DNA of 64,000 nucleotides from Mycolicibacterium canariasense (GCF_002101555.1 NZ_LQOL01000060.1:1-64000); one strand, 5' to 3'; positions 52,352 to 61,540 are shown, counted from the stretch's first letter. Notes: generated by a model from the sequence alone, not told the origin. Translations and numbers: made by a program.

Positions 52352-53266
52352 CTAGACCACCCGCAGCACGGCCTTGCCGGGCACCTGCCGGTTCAACAGG
52401 GCCTGCGTCGCGGCACCGACGTTGACCCACGAGTCGCGCAGGCCGATCTGCGGGTCGAGTTCACCATCGGTGAGCAGCGTCAGCAGGTAATGCAGGTCGG
52501 CTTGGAAGGGCGCACGAACCATGAAGGGCTCCAAGCGTTTCCGGTTGCCCAGCCGACGATGCGCCTCGAGGTCGATGGTGGTGGGCTCGTTGGACGCCAT
52601 CCCGATGGACTGCACCGAACCGCCGTCGGACACCAGGGCGAAGGCCTGCGCCAGCAGTGGTCCGCCGACATTGTCCAGCACACCGAAGACCGGTTCGTCG
52701 ACGCCGTCCAGTCCGACGACGACCTCGGCGGCACCCAGTTCGGTGAGGCCGTCACCCCTGGCGGGGTTGCCGACCGCGGCCACCACATGGGCGCCGGCCC
52801 GAGCGGCCAACTGGACCGCGAACCGCCCGACCCCGCCCGAGGCCCCGGTGATGAGCACCCGTTGCCCGACCACCGGCCCCAGGGCCCGCAACGCCTGCAG
52901 AGCGGTGACACCCGCGACCGGGAGGGCGGCCGCCTCCTCGAACTCCACGAACTCGGGCAACTCGGCCATGTTCTGGCTGTCCACCGCGCGGCGCTCGGCC
53001 CAACCGCCCTCGCCGCCGAAACCGACCACCCGGGTGCCGACCGGCGGACCCGACCCGTCGGCCGCGGCCTGGGCCACCACACCTGCACTGTCCCAACCGG
53101 GTACCTCACCGGGCCGGCGCATGTGGTCGATGAAACGCACCTCACCGAAATTCAGCGCGATGGCGTGCACGTCGATGACGGCCTGGCCGGCGGTGGGTGC
53201 GGGCTCACCGACCTCCCCGAGACGTAGGTTGGACGGCGCGTGCGGGTCGTAGACGATGGCGCGCAT
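52352..53266 (-). CDS. Zinc-independent medium-chain oxidoreductase (quinone oxidoreductase-like)
   Basis: A 304-residue MDR-family enzyme. The NADPH fold has ITGASGGVGRFAVQLAA (residues about 132-148), preceded by a GroES-like domain. The Cys and His zinc ligands of alcohol dehydrogenases are missing, as in quinone reductases. The ATG at 53266 has GGGCGAGG upstream. It is divergent from the methyltransferase gene, with about 95 bp between starts. Substrate unknown. Confidence 0.82.
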   Translation of the reverse strand: MRAIVYDPHAPSNLRLGEVGEPAPTAGQAVIDVHAIALNFGEVRFIDHMRRPGEVPGWDSAGVVAQAAADGSGPPVGTRVVGFGGEGGWAERRAVDSQNMAELPEFVEFEEAAALPVAGVTALQALRALGPVVGQRVLITGASGGVGRFAVQLAARAGAHVVAAVGNPARGDGLTELGAAEVVVGLDGVDEPVFGVLDNVGGPLLAQAFALVSDGGSVQSIGMASNEPTTIDLEAHRRLGNRKRLEPFMVRAPFQADLHYLLTLLTDGELDPQIGLRDSWVNVGAATQALLNRQVPGKAVLRVV

Positions 53267-53360
53267 GCCCTCGCCCAACAATGCCGTCGACGGTCGTATT
53301 CCCGCCCGCCAGGTTTCGCCATTCGAGCGTGGGAAGGCTTCTAGGGTGGTGTCGGTGACC

Positions 53361-53888
53361 ATGCACGACCGCGAGCGCTGGGATGCGGTGTACAGCGGCC
53401 GCCGAGTCTGCGAGCCCGCACTGCCGGCCGCCTTCGCCGCGCACGAAACGGTGTTCCCCGCCTCCGGCACGGCGCTGGACATCGCCTGCGGTCAGGGTGC
53501 GGCAGCGGTCTGGCTGGCGCGTCGCGGACTCGACGTGCTGGGCGTCGACGCCTCGGTCGTCGCGATCGAGCAGGCGCGCGCTCTCGCTGCCGGGACGACG
53601 GCACGCTTCACCGTCGTCGATCTGGACGACGGACTGCCGGCCGGGCCCGCGGTCGACGTGCTGCTGTGTCACCGGTTTCGCGATCCCCGGTTGTACCGGG
53701 CTTTCGTCGACCGGCTGAAACCCGGTGGGCTGCTGGCGATCTGCGTGCTCAGCGAGGTGGGTGGATCGCCGGGCCCGTTTCGCGCCGTGGCCGGGGAATT
53801 GGGCCGGGCATTTACGGAACTGGAGCCCATCGCCGCGGGGGAGGGCGACGGGGAGTCTTGGCTGCTCGCTCGTCGGCCGCCGAACTAG
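53361..53888 (+). CDS. Class I SAM-dependent methyltransferase
   Basis: A 175-residue methyltransferase with the S-adenosylmethionine motif LDIACGQGAAAVWLARRG (read in part, residues about 38-55) and later VDVLLCHRF and LKPGGLLAICVLS. The family acts on small molecules or metals such as tellurite, judging by the short length. ATG 53361 is preferred; GTGs at 53355 and 53349 are alternatives. It is convergent with the GH15 gene, 14 bp apart. Confidence 0.8.
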   Translation: MHDRERWDAVYSGRRVCEPALPAAFAAHETVFPASGTALDIACGQGAAAVWLARRGLDVLGVDASVVAIEQARALAAGTTARFTVVDLDDGLPAGPAVDVLLCHRFRDPRLYRAFVDRLKPGGLLAICVLSEVGGSPGPFRAVAGELGRAFTELEPIAAGEGDGESWLLARRPPN

Positions 53889-53902
53889 GTGGCCAATCGC
53901 TC

Positions 53903-55885
53903 CTACATGGGGGCGTTGGCCGGCTGGAAGACGCCGGTGCTGTCGGCCTCCTCCTCGGCGCGGATGACGTGCACGACGGCGTTGATCAACGCCAGGTGGG
54001 TGAACGCCTGCGGGAAGTTGCCAAGGTGGCGCCCGGTGCGCGGTTCGATCTCCTCGGCGTACAGATGCAGTGGGCTGGCGAAGGACAACAACCGCTCGCA
54101 CAGATGCTTGGCCCGGCTCACCTCGCCGATCTCGACCAGCGCCGACACCAGCCAGAACGAGCAGATGGTGAAGGTGCCCTCTTCACCGGACAACCCGTCG
54201 TCGGTCTCCTCGACCCGGTAGCGCAGCACCAGGCCCTCGTCGGTCAGCTCATCGGCGATGGCCAGCACGGTCGCGCGGATCCGCGGATCATCCGAGGGCA
54301 GGAACCGGGTCAGCACGGCCAGCAGCAGGGAGGCGTCCAGCGCGTCGTCGCCGTAGCGCTGGGTCAGCACCCCACGCGAGTCCACCCCGTGCGCCAGGAT
54401 GTCGGCCTTGATCTCCTCGGCGACCACCCGCCATTGCTGCGCGTAAGACTTCTCGCCCTGCAGCTCGGCAAGTTTGGAACCGCGGTCCAACGCCACCCAG
54501 CACATGATCTTGCTGGAAGTGAAGTGCTGCGGCTCGCCGCGGACCTCCCAGATGCCGCGGTCGGGCTCGCGCCAATGCTTGATCGCTTCCTCGACCTGAT
54601 TCTTCAGCACCGGCCAGAGCATCTCGGGAATCTGCTCGCGGGATTTGGCGTGCAGGTAGACCGAATCGAGCATGGTGCCCCAGATGTCGTGTTGCATCTG
54701 GTTGTACGCGCCGTTGCCGATGCGGACCGGCCGCGCGTTGTCATACCCGGACAGGTGGTGCAGCTCGTCTTCGACGAGGCTGCGTTCCCCACCGACGCCG
54801 TACATCACCTGCAGCGGATGGCGTTCGCCGTTGTTGGCGCCGGACACGTCGGCGATGAAGCTGAAGAAGTCGTCGGCCTCGCGGTCCAGACCCAGGGTGT
54901 ACAGCCCCCACAACGCGAACGTGGAGTCCCGGATCCAGGAGTAGCGGTAATCCCAGTTGCGTTCGCCGTGCGGGGTTTCCGGCAGTGACGTGGTGGGGGC
55001 GGCCAGCAGCGCGCCGGTCGGTGAATAGGTCAACCCCTTCAGCGTCAGCGCCGACCGCTGCAGGTACGAACGCCACGGGTGGTCCGGGAAATCGCCGATG
55101 TTGATCCACTGGCGCCACGACTCGCTGGTCTTCCACATCTTGTCCGAGGCTTCCTCGAACGTCTGTGGCGCCGGGTGCTTGGACCACGACAGTGCGACGA
55201 ACACGTTGTCGCCCTCGGTGAGCCGAGTCCGGGCGCGGGCCTCATGACCTTCCAGGCCGATCCGCAGGTTGGTGGTCAGGCGCAGCGTGGGATGGGCTTC
55301 GGGGTCCTTGTGCGAACGGGCGATGGCCTCGCCGTAGGCGGCCGCGGAGTACTCCCAGGTGGCGGGCTGGCGGCCGTAGTCGAAGGAGGGTTCGCAGTTC
55401 ATCACGAGTTCGACGACGCCGGACACACAGCGCACCGTGCGCAGCAGGATGTGTTCGGCATCCCAGTCCATCGGGGTGCGCCGGTGGGTACGGGACCGGG
55501 TCTCGATGTCGTGCCAGGGCCCCATCACCAGGGCGTCGCGCACGATCATCCAGCCGGTATGGGTCTGCCAGGTGGTCTCCATGATCAGCGATCCGGGCAG
55601 GTAGCGACGGGCCGAAGGCACGGTCACGCCGTAGGGGGCGAGCCGGAAATGCCCGGCGCCGCGGTCCAGGATGGCGCCGAACACGCTGGGGGAGTCGGGG
55701 CGCGGGACGCACAGCCACTCCACCGACCCGGCCGCCGAGATCAGGCAGGTGTTCTCGCAGTCGGAGAGGAACGCGTAGTCGGCGATCGGCGGAAACGGGT
55801 TCCGCAACGACGGCCCCGTCGTCGCGTACGGGACCGGTGCCGTGACGGACAGCGGCGTGTCGGAGTCGGTGTGTTCCAGGACCAT
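53903..55885 (-). CDS. Glycoside hydrolase family 15 protein, probable trehalase (Rv2402-like)
   Basis: A 660-residue GH15 enzyme with an N-terminal beta-sandwich (FLSDCENTCLISAAGSVEWL, read in part) and a C-terminal (alpha/alpha)6 barrel. RNWDYRYSWIRDSTFALW contains a catalytic Glu/Asp-region motif and LHLYAEEIEP the second acidic residue. M. tuberculosis Rv2402 occupies the same place, and mycobacterial GH15 members have been reported as trehalases. It lies in the cytosol, as no signal peptide is visible. Downstream of the FAD monooxygenase on the same strand, 66 bp away. Confidence 0.88.
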   Translation of the reverse strand: MVLEHTDSDTPLSVTAPVPYATTGPSLRNPFPPIADYAFLSDCENTCLISAAGSVEWLCVPRPDSPSVFGAILDRGAGHFRLAPYGVTVPSARRYLPGSLIMETTWQTHTGWMIVRDALVMGPWHDIETRSRTHRRTPMDWDAEHILLRTVRCVSGVVELVMNCEPSFDYGRQPATWEYSAAAYGEAIARSHKDPEAHPTLRLTTNLRIGLEGHEARARTRLTEGDNVFVALSWSKHPAPQTFEEASDKMWKTSESWRQWINIGDFPDHPWRSYLQRSALTLKGLTYSPTGALLAAPTTSLPETPHGERNWDYRYSWIRDSTFALWGLYTLGLDREADDFFSFIADVSGANNGERHPLQVMYGVGGERSLVEDELHHLSGYDNARPVRIGNGAYNQMQHDIWGTMLDSVYLHAKSREQIPEMLWPVLKNQVEEAIKHWREPDRGIWEVRGEPQHFTSSKIMCWVALDRGSKLAELQGEKSYAQQWRVVAEEIKADILAHGVDSRGVLTQRYGDDALDASLLLAVLTRFLPSDDPRIRATVLAIADELTDEGLVLRYRVEETDDGLSGEEGTFTICSFWLVSALVEIGEVSRAKHLCERLLSFASPLHLYAEEIEPRTGRHLGNFPQAFTHLALINAVVHVIRAEEEADSTGVFQPANAPM

Positions 55886-55951
55886 GCCGACATCATCGAC
55901 CGCCGGGCCGCCTGTCGTCCACCGGGGACAGAAACCCGGCGGTTTGCCGGT

Positions 55952-57208
55952 TCAGCGCCTGGCGAACGCCGGGACGTGTTCGGGCAGCGGTCCGATGGCC
56001 ACCCCGTAGCCGGCGATGCTGCGCAGCAACGGGATTCGGGCCAACATCCGGACGGGGGCGGGGCTGCCCGACGTCGACGAGGCGCCGTCGACGGTATCTG
56101 GACTGTCGGCACCGCCGATCGCCTTGGCGATCACCGTGGCGTGGATGGCCCGCTGCACGCCCTGGATCAGCGCCGTCGGGCCCCAGCGCCTGGCCTGTAC
56201 CCGGGCCAGCTCGCGCGTCGTCACCCGGCCGGCCCGCAACGGATCGGCCAGCATCCGCCCGGCCGCCACCGCGTCGGCCACCGCCAGGTTGATCCCGACG
56301 CCGCCGACCGGCGACATCGCATGCGCGGCATCGCCGATCAGCAGCAGGCCGTCGGCATACCACCGGTGCAACCGGTTGAGCTGGACGTCGAGCAGTTTCA
56401 CGTCGGCGAAGTCGGTCAACGTGCCGATCCGGTCGGCGAGCCAGGGCACCAGTTCCACCACGCCGCGATGCAGCGCGTCGATACCTTCGGCACGCAGCCG
56501 GGCGTCGCTGCCCTTGGGGATGATGTAGGCGCACTGGTAGTAGTCGCCACGGTCGATGACGATCATCGCGTGGCCCGTCCCCAGCACGCCGGCCAGGCCG
56601 TGCGGGTCGCCCTCGGCCCGCGGCAGCCGAAACCACCAGACGTCCATCGGCGCCCCGAATGCCTTGGGCACCAATCCCATCCCATCCCGCAGTGTCGACC
56701 CGCGGCCGTCGCAGGCGACGGTGAGGTCGGCGCGCAGCTCGTGCTCACCCTGCGCGTCGCGGTAGCGCACCCCGGTCACCGTGCCCTCGGACCGCAGCGG
56801 CCCGAGCACCTCGGTGCTGCGCCGCAACGTGAACGAGGGTTCGGCCTCGGCCGCCGTCGCCAGCAGCTCCAGGAAGTCCCACTGCGGCACCAGGGCGATG
56901 TGCTGGTGCCGGCCCGGTAGATGCCGCAGGTCGATGTTCACCGGGCTGCCTTGCACCGACATGCTGATGGTGTCGATCAGTCGGTGCGGGACGGCCGCGA
57001 ACGCCGGGCCCAGGCCCAGCTCGTCGAGGTTGCGCAGCGTGCTGGCGTGCACGGTGTCACCGCGAAAGTCGCGCAGGAAATCGGCGTGCTTCTCCATGAC
57101 GGTGACATCCACCCCGGCACGGGCCAGCAGCAGGCCCAGCATCATGCCGGCGGGGCCGCCGCCGGCGATCAGGCATCCGGTGCGATCCGGTGATGTCGGC
57201 ATGGACAC
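55952..57208 (-). CDS. FAD-dependent aromatic hydroxylase-like monooxygenase
   Basis: A 418-residue flavoprotein with the FAD motif IAGGGPAGMMLGLLLARAG near the N-terminus, the GD motif GDAAHAMSPVGGVGINLA (read in part, residues about 293-310) and a DG motif CDGRGSTLRDGMGL. It belongs to the p-hydroxybenzoate-hydroxylase-like group. The FAD-binding pieces are complete. Substrate unknown. It is divergent from the small membrane gene at 57232. Confidence 0.83.
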   Translation of the reverse strand: MSMPTSPDRTGCLIAGGGPAGMMLGLLLARAGVDVTVMEKHADFLRDFRGDTVHASTLRNLDELGLGPAFAAVPHRLIDTISMSVQGSPVNIDLRHLPGRHQHIALVPQWDFLELLATAAEAEPSFTLRRSTEVLGPLRSEGTVTGVRYRDAQGEHELRADLTVACDGRGSTLRDGMGLVPKAFGAPMDVWWFRLPRAEGDPHGLAGVLGTGHAMIVIDRGDYYQCAYIIPKGSDARLRAEGIDALHRGVVELVPWLADRIGTLTDFADVKLLDVQLNRLHRWYADGLLLIGDAAHAMSPVGGVGINLAVADAVAAGRMLADPLRAGRVTTRELARVQARRWGPTALIQGVQRAIHATVIAKAIGGADSPDTVDGASSTSGSPAPVRMLARIPLLRSIAGYGVAIGPLPEHVPAFARR

Positions 57209-57231
57209 ATGGTGGCACTACTGTGGTCCGC

Positions 57232-57426
57232 ATGGGCGGGATCCTGAGCTGGTGGGACGGTGTCGAGCTGTGGCTGTCGGGTCTGGGTTTCGTCGCCCAG
57301 ACCGCCGTGGTGATGCCGGTCGTGCTGGCGTTGGCGTACGGCATGGCGGTCCTGCTCGACGGTGCCCTGGGTAACGGCATCAAGCTGCTGCGCCGGGCCC
57401 GCCATGACGACGGGGACCCGCGGTGA
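57232..57426 (+). CDS. Small membrane protein (Rv2401A-like)
   Basis: A 64-residue protein with one or two hydrophobic helices (about residues 20-45) and an acidic/basic C-terminal tail. The N-terminus GGILSWWDGVELWLSGL looks conserved in mycobacteria, where a like-sized membrane gene precedes subI. Its stop codon overlaps the next small ORF by four bases. No function can be inferred. Confidence 0.55.
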   Translation: MGGILSWWDGVELWLSGLGFVAQTAVVMPVVLALAYGMAVLLDGALGNGIKLLRRARHDDGDPR

Positions 57427-57509
57427 ACCAGATGCCGCGCTCGCGGGTCACGCTGATCCTGCTCATCCTTGTCGTTCTGGTCATCGTGACCTGGTACTTC
57501 ACCCGCTGA
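57423..57509 (+). CDS. 28-residue single-pass membrane ORF
   Basis: GTG 57423 overlaps the preceding stop (GTGA) and opens a 28-codon frame ending at TGA 57509. The product is a short basic N-terminus (NQMPRSR) followed by a hydrophobic helix of about 18 residues (VTLILLILVVLVIVTWYF) ending in TR. The four-base overlap and the helix pattern argue for a translated small protein rather than chance, but it is too short for a firm call. Confidence 0.45.
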   Translation: MNQMPRSRVTLILLILVVLVIVTWYFTR

Positions 57510-57553
57510 CGCGCACAGCGAACCGCTCGATGAGCAGACCGAGTCGATTCTGT

Positions 57554-57566
57554 TAGGCTTCGCGCC
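57554..57566 (+). promoter_or_regulatory. -10 element for leaderless transcription of the cysteine leader ORF
   Basis: TAGGCT at 57554-57559 fits the mycobacterial -10 consensus TANNNT and stands seven bases before the ATG at 57567. This is the spacing expected when transcription starts on the A of the start codon. No Shine-Dalgarno is present, as in leaderless mRNAs. Confidence 0.55.
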
Positions 57567-57659
57567 ATGCACGCAGCGCTCGGCAGCACGCAGAGCCATG
57601 TCCTGGCTCCTGCTGTCGTCGATCTTTGCGCTGTCGTCACTGTGCACTGTTGTCGCTGA
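57567..57659 (+). CDS. Cysteine-rich leader peptide of the sulfate importer operon
   Basis: A 30-codon leaderless ORF from ATG 57567 to TGA 57659. Cys is found at positions 21, 28 and 29, with the Cys-Cys pair just before the final Arg. Polycysteine leaderless ORFs upstream of sulfur genes in mycobacteria are known to work as cysteine-responsive attenuators: slow decoding of Cys codons when cysteine is short lets the downstream genes be expressed. subI starts 126 bases later. The exact mechanism here is inferred. Confidence 0.7.
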   Translation: MHAALGSTQSHVLAPAVVDLCAVVTVHCCR

Positions 57660-57785
57660 CCCCAACCCGTCCCGCGGTTCGGTGTCGGTGATGGCTGCAT
57701 CCCAGCCATGAGTTCCCCGGCCAATTTCTCCGTCGTGACGGGCCAAGCTCCGCCCCTTCCCGTCACTGATGAAGAAAGGCCATAG
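57660..57785 (+). promoter_or_regulatory. Attenuator region between leader ORF and subI
   Basis: Two hairpins are visible. ATGGCTG/CAGCCAT at 57691-57709 has a 5-base loop. GTGACGGG (57735-57742) pairs with CCCGTCAC (57759-57766), ending eight bases before the AAAGG that serves subI. The second could stop transcription or hide the binding site. Neither has a long T-run, so Rho-dependent or translational control is also possible. Confidence 0.55.
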
Positions 57786-58817
57786 ATGTCCGAGACCATC
57801 AAGTCGCGCTGGACCGCGGCTGCAGCGCTGGCCCTGTCGGCGACCCTGCTCGCCGCGTGCGGTGGAGGCTCCAGCGACGTGGTCGGCGACACCGGTGACG
57901 CCAAGGCCGACACCACGCTGACGCTGGTGGCCTACGCGGTCCCGGAGCCGGGCTGGAGCAAGATCATCCCGGCGTTCGCTGCCACCCCCGAGGGCAAAGG
58001 CGTCGCGGTGACGACGTCCTATGGCGCCTCCGGTGACCAGTCCCGCGGTGTCGTCGACGGCAAGCCCGCCGATATCGTGAACTTCTCCGTCGAGCCCGAC
58101 GTCGCCCGCCTGGTGAAGGCTGACAAGGTGGCCAAGGATTGGAACTCCGATGTCACCAAGGGCATCCCGTTCGGCTCGGTGGTCTCGTTGGTGGTGCGCA
58201 AGGGCAACCCCAAGGGCATCAAGGATTGGGACGACCTGCTCAAGCCCGGCATCGAGGTCGTCACGCCCAGCCCGCTGAGCTCGGGTTCGGCCAAGTGGAA
58301 CCTGCTGGCCCCGTACGCCGCCAAGAGCAATGGCGGTAAGGATTCGGCGGCGGGCCTGGACTTCGTCGACAAGCTGGTCACCGAGCACATCAAGACCCGC
58401 CCCGGCTCCGGCCGTGAAGCCACCGACGTGTTCCTGCAGGGCACCGGCGACGTGCTGATCAGCTACGAGAACGAGGCGATCAACGTCGAGCGGCAGGGTA
58501 AGGACGTCGAGCACATCAACCCGCCGCAGACCTTCAAGATCGAGAATCCGGTAGCCGTCGTGAGCACCAGCGCTCACCTGCAGCAGGCCACTGCGCTGAA
58601 GAACTTCCTCTACACCGCCGAGGGCCAGAAGCTGTGGGCCGAGGCCGGCTTCCGCCCGGTCGACCCCGCCGTGGCCGCCGACTTCGCCAAGGACTTCCCG
58701 AGCCCGGAGAAGCTGTGGACCATCGCCGACCTGGGCGGCTGGAAGGACGTCGACCCGGCGCTGTTCGACAAGGACAGCGGCAGCATCACCAAGATCTACA
58801 AGCAGGCCACCGGATGA
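57786..58817 (+). CDS. subI: Sulfate-binding lipoprotein
   Basis: A 343-residue sulfate-binding protein, the outer receptor of the CysTWA importer. A signal ending in LLAAC marks a lipoprotein. The family core includes VTTSYGASGDQSRGVVDG and TPSPLSSGSAKWNLLAPY (residues about 75-175). The ATG at 57786 has AAAGG upstream. Its stop overlaps cysT (ATGA). In M. tuberculosis the same four-gene operon is Rv2400c-Rv2397c, needed for sulfate supply. Confidence 0.94.
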   Translation: MSETIKSRWTAAAALALSATLLAACGGGSSDVVGDTGDAKADTTLTLVAYAVPEPGWSKIIPAFAATPEGKGVAVTTSYGASGDQSRGVVDGKPADIVNFSVEPDVARLVKADKVAKDWNSDVTKGIPFGSVVSLVVRKGNPKGIKDWDDLLKPGIEVVTPSPLSSGSAKWNLLAPYAAKSNGGKDSAAGLDFVDKLVTEHIKTRPGSGREATDVFLQGTGDVLISYENEAINVERQGKDVEHINPPQTFKIENPVAVVSTSAHLQQATALKNFLYTAEGQKLWAEAGFRPVDPAVAADFAKDFPSPEKLWTIADLGGWKDVDPALFDKDSGSITKIYKQATG

Positions 58818-59677
58818 CCTTCTCTCCGGAGACCGCGGTGAGCCCCGCCCCGGGAGCCTCGGCTCCCGGGGCGGAGCGTCGTCATCGTCTCGGCACCACG
58901 TCGCTGCGGGTGGGGGCCGCATCGATCTGGCTTTCGGTGATCGTGTTGCTGCCGCTCGCGGCGATCCTGTGGCAGTCCGCCGGGGGCGGCTGGTCCACCT
59001 TCTGGCAGGCCGTCAGCTCCAACGCGGCGCTGGAGTCGTTCAAGGTCACGGTCACCATCTCGATCGGCGTCACCGTGGTGAACCTGGTGTTCGGGCTATT
59101 GGTGGCCTGGACGTTGACCCGTGACGAGTTCCCCGGCAAACGGCTGGTGGACGCGGTGATCGACCTGCCGTTCGCATTGCCGACCATCGTCGCCAGCCTG
59201 GTGATGCTGGCTCTCTACGGCCCCAACAGTCCGGTGGACCTGCACCTGCAACACACCAAATGGGGTGTGGGTGTGGCGCTGCTGTTCGTCACGTTGCCGT
59301 TCGTCGTGCGCTCGGTGCAGCCCGTGTTGCTCGAACTCGACCGCGATGTCGAAGAGGCGGCGGCTTCCCTGGGCGCCAACAGCTTCACCATCCTGACCAA
59401 GATCATCCTGCCTGCGCTGCTGCCGTCCCTGCTGTCCGGAGCCGGCCTGGCGTTCTCCCGGGCGATCGGCGAGTTCGGCTCCGTCGTGCTGATCGGTGGC
59501 GCCGTTCCCGGCGAGACCGAAGTGTCCTCACAGTGGATCCGCACCCTGATCGAGAACGACGACCGGACCGGTGCGGCGGCCATCTCGATTGTGCTGCTGC
59601 TGGTTTCGTTCGTCGTGTTGTTCATCTTGCGTGCGGTCGGTTCCCGCGCGGCCAAGCGTGAGGAACTGTCGAGATGA
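58814..59677 (+). CDS. cysT: Sulfate ABC importer permease CysT
   Basis: A 287-residue permease with six transmembrane helices and the EAA loop EEAAASLGANSFTILTKIIL that meets the ATPase (about residues 179-198). A roughly 25-residue basic N-terminal extension precedes the first helix. It pairs with CysW to carry sulfate or thiosulfate across the membrane. ATG 58814 overlaps subI and the stop overlaps cysW, both by four bases. Confidence 0.92.
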   Translation: MTFSPETAVSPAPGASAPGAERRHRLGTTSLRVGAASIWLSVIVLLPLAAILWQSAGGGWSTFWQAVSSNAALESFKVTVTISIGVTVVNLVFGLLVAWTLTRDEFPGKRLVDAVIDLPFALPTIVASLVMLALYGPNSPVDLHLQHTKWGVGVALLFVTLPFVVRSVQPVLLELDRDVEEAAASLGANSFTILTKIILPALLPSLLSGAGLAFSRAIGEFGSVVLIGGAVPGETEVSSQWIRTLIENDDRTGAAAISIVLLLVSFVVLFILRAVGSRAAKREELSR

Positions 59678-60486
59678 CCCTCTCACCCGCGGTGCGGTAC
59701 CTGGTGCGGTTCCTCGCGCTGGCGTACGTCACCATCCTGGTCATCGTGCCGGTCGGCCTGATCCTGTGGCGCACCTTCGAACCGGGTATCGGCGCCTTCG
59801 TCGGCTCGATCACCACCCCGGCGGCCATCTCGGCGCTGCAATTGTCCCTGCTGGTGGTGGCCATCGTGGTGCCGCTCAACGTGCTGTTCGGGGTGCCCAC
59901 CGCACTGGTGTTGGCGCGCAACCGGTTTCGGGGGAAGAGCGCGCTGCAGGCGGTCATCGACCTGCCGTTCGCCGTGTCGCCGGTGGTGGTCGGCGTGGCG
60001 CTGATCCTGCTCTGGGGCAGCGCCGGGCTGCTCGGGTTCGTGGAGAACAACCTCGGCTTCAAGATCATCTTCGGGCTGCCCGGCATCGTGCTGGCCAGCA
60101 TCTTCGTCACCGTCCCGTTCGTCATCCGCGAGGTCGAACCCGTCCTGCACGAACTGGGCACCGACCAGGAGGAGGCCGCCTCCACCCTGGGCTCGCAGTG
60201 GTGGCAGACGTTCTGGCGGATCACGCTGCCCTCCATCCGGTGGGGGCTGACCTACGGCATCGTGTTGACCGTCGCGCGCACCCTCGGCGAGTTCGGTGCG
60301 GTGATCATGGTCTCGTCGAATCTGCCCGGCACGTCGCAGACGCTGACCCTGCTGGTGTCCGACCGCTACAGCCGGGGCCAGGAGTACGGCGCCTACGCGG
60401 TCTCGACGTTGTTGATGACGGTAGCGGTCATCGTGCTCGTCGTTCAGGTGATTCTCGACGCCCGGCGTATCCGGGCGGCAAAATAG
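59674..60486 (+). CDS. cysW: Sulfate ABC importer permease CysW
   Basis: A 270-residue permease with six helices and the EAA loop EEAASTLGSQWWQTFWRITL (about residues 168-187), matching the CysW family. It forms the membrane channel with CysT. The ATG at 59674 overlaps the cysT stop. The next gene, cysA, follows after 19 bp and has its own ribosome binding site. Confidence 0.92.
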   Translation: MTLSPAVRYLVRFLALAYVTILVIVPVGLILWRTFEPGIGAFVGSITTPAAISALQLSLLVVAIVVPLNVLFGVPTALVLARNRFRGKSALQAVIDLPFAVSPVVVGVALILLWGSAGLLGFVENNLGFKIIFGLPGIVLASIFVTVPFVIREVEPVLHELGTDQEEAASTLGSQWWQTFWRITLPSIRWGLTYGIVLTVARTLGEFGAVIMVSSNLPGTSQTLTLLVSDRYSRGQEYGAYAVSTLLMTVAVIVLVVQVILDARRIRAAK

Positions 60487-60505
60487 GGCGCAAGGAGACC
60501 GTGCA

Positions 60506-61540
60506 ATGACCAACGCCATCACCGTGAAGGGCGCCAACAAGCGCTACGGCGATTTCGTGGCCCTGGACAATATCGACTTCGTGGTCCCGGAAGGGTCGCT
60601 GACCGCACTGCTGGGGCCCAGCGGTTCGGGCAAGTCCACCTTGTTGCGGGCGATCGCCGGCCTCGATACCCCGGACACCGGCGAGATCACCATCAAGGGC
60701 AGGGACGTCACCGGGGTGCCGCCGCAGCGGCGCGGCATCGGCTTCGTGTTCCAGCACTACGCCGCGTTCAAGCACCTGACGGTGCGCGACAACGTGGCCT
60801 TCGGCCTGAAGATCCGTAAGCGGCCGAAGGCCGAGGTCAAGGAGAAGGTCGACAACCTGCTGGAGGTGGTGGGGCTGGCCGGTTTCCAGACCCGGTACCC
60901 CAACCAGCTCTCCGGCGGCCAGCGCCAGCGCATGGCGCTGGCCCGGGCGCTGGCGGTGGACCCGCAGGTACTGCTGCTCGACGAGCCGTTCGGCGCCCTG
61001 GACGCGAAGGTGCGCGAGGACCTGCGCGCGTGGCTGCGGCGGCTGCACGACGAGGTCCACGTCACCACCGTGCTGGTGACCCACGACCAGGCCGAGGCGC
61101 TCGATGTCGCCGACCGGATCGCGGTGCTGAACAAGGGTCGCATCGAGCAGGTCGGTTCGCCCACCGAGGTGTACGACGAACCCGCCAACCCGTTCGTGAT
61201 GTCCTTCCTGGGCGCGGTGTCCTCGGTCAACGGCTCGCTGGTGCGCCCGCACGACATCCGGGTGGGCCGCAATCCGGAGATGGCCATCGCCAGTGCCGAT
61301 CCGACGGTGGCGGCGACCGGGGTCATCCGGGCCGTCATCGACCGGATCGTCGTGCTGGGCTTCGAGGTGCGCGTCGAGCTGACCAGCGCCACCGACAACG
61401 TGCCGTTCACGGCCCAGATCACCCGTGGCGACGCCGAGGCGCTCGGTTTGAAGCACGGCGACACCGTCTACGTGCGGGCCACCCGGGTGCCCAACCTGGG
61501 CACGAGCGCGCCGGCGGAATCCGCGCTGACCGGCGTCTAG
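60506..61540 (+). CDS. cysA: Sulfate ABC importer ATPase CysA
   Basis: A 344-residue ATPase. Walker A is GPSGSGKST (residues about 33-41), the signature LSGGQRQRMALARAL (about 134-148), and Walker B LLLDEPFGALD, with THDQAEAL as the switch. A C-terminal regulatory (TOBE-like) domain extends from about residue 240. It powers sulfate uptake through CysT/CysW. Start ATG 60506 with AAGGAG upstream. The stop is next to the convergent hydroxylase gene. Confidence 0.95.
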   Translation: MTNAITVKGANKRYGDFVALDNIDFVVPEGSLTALLGPSGSGKSTLLRAIAGLDTPDTGEITIKGRDVTGVPPQRRGIGFVFQHYAAFKHLTVRDNVAFGLKIRKRPKAEVKEKVDNLLEVVGLAGFQTRYPNQLSGGQRQRMALARALAVDPQVLLLDEPFGALDAKVREDLRAWLRRLHDEVHVTTVLVTHDQAEALDVADRIAVLNKGRIEQVGSPTEVYDEPANPFVMSFLGAVSSVNGSLVRPHDIRVGRNPEMAIASADPTVAATGVIRAVIDRIVVLGFEVRVELTSATDNVPFTAQITRGDAEALGLKHGDTVYVRATRVPNLGTSAPAESALTGV

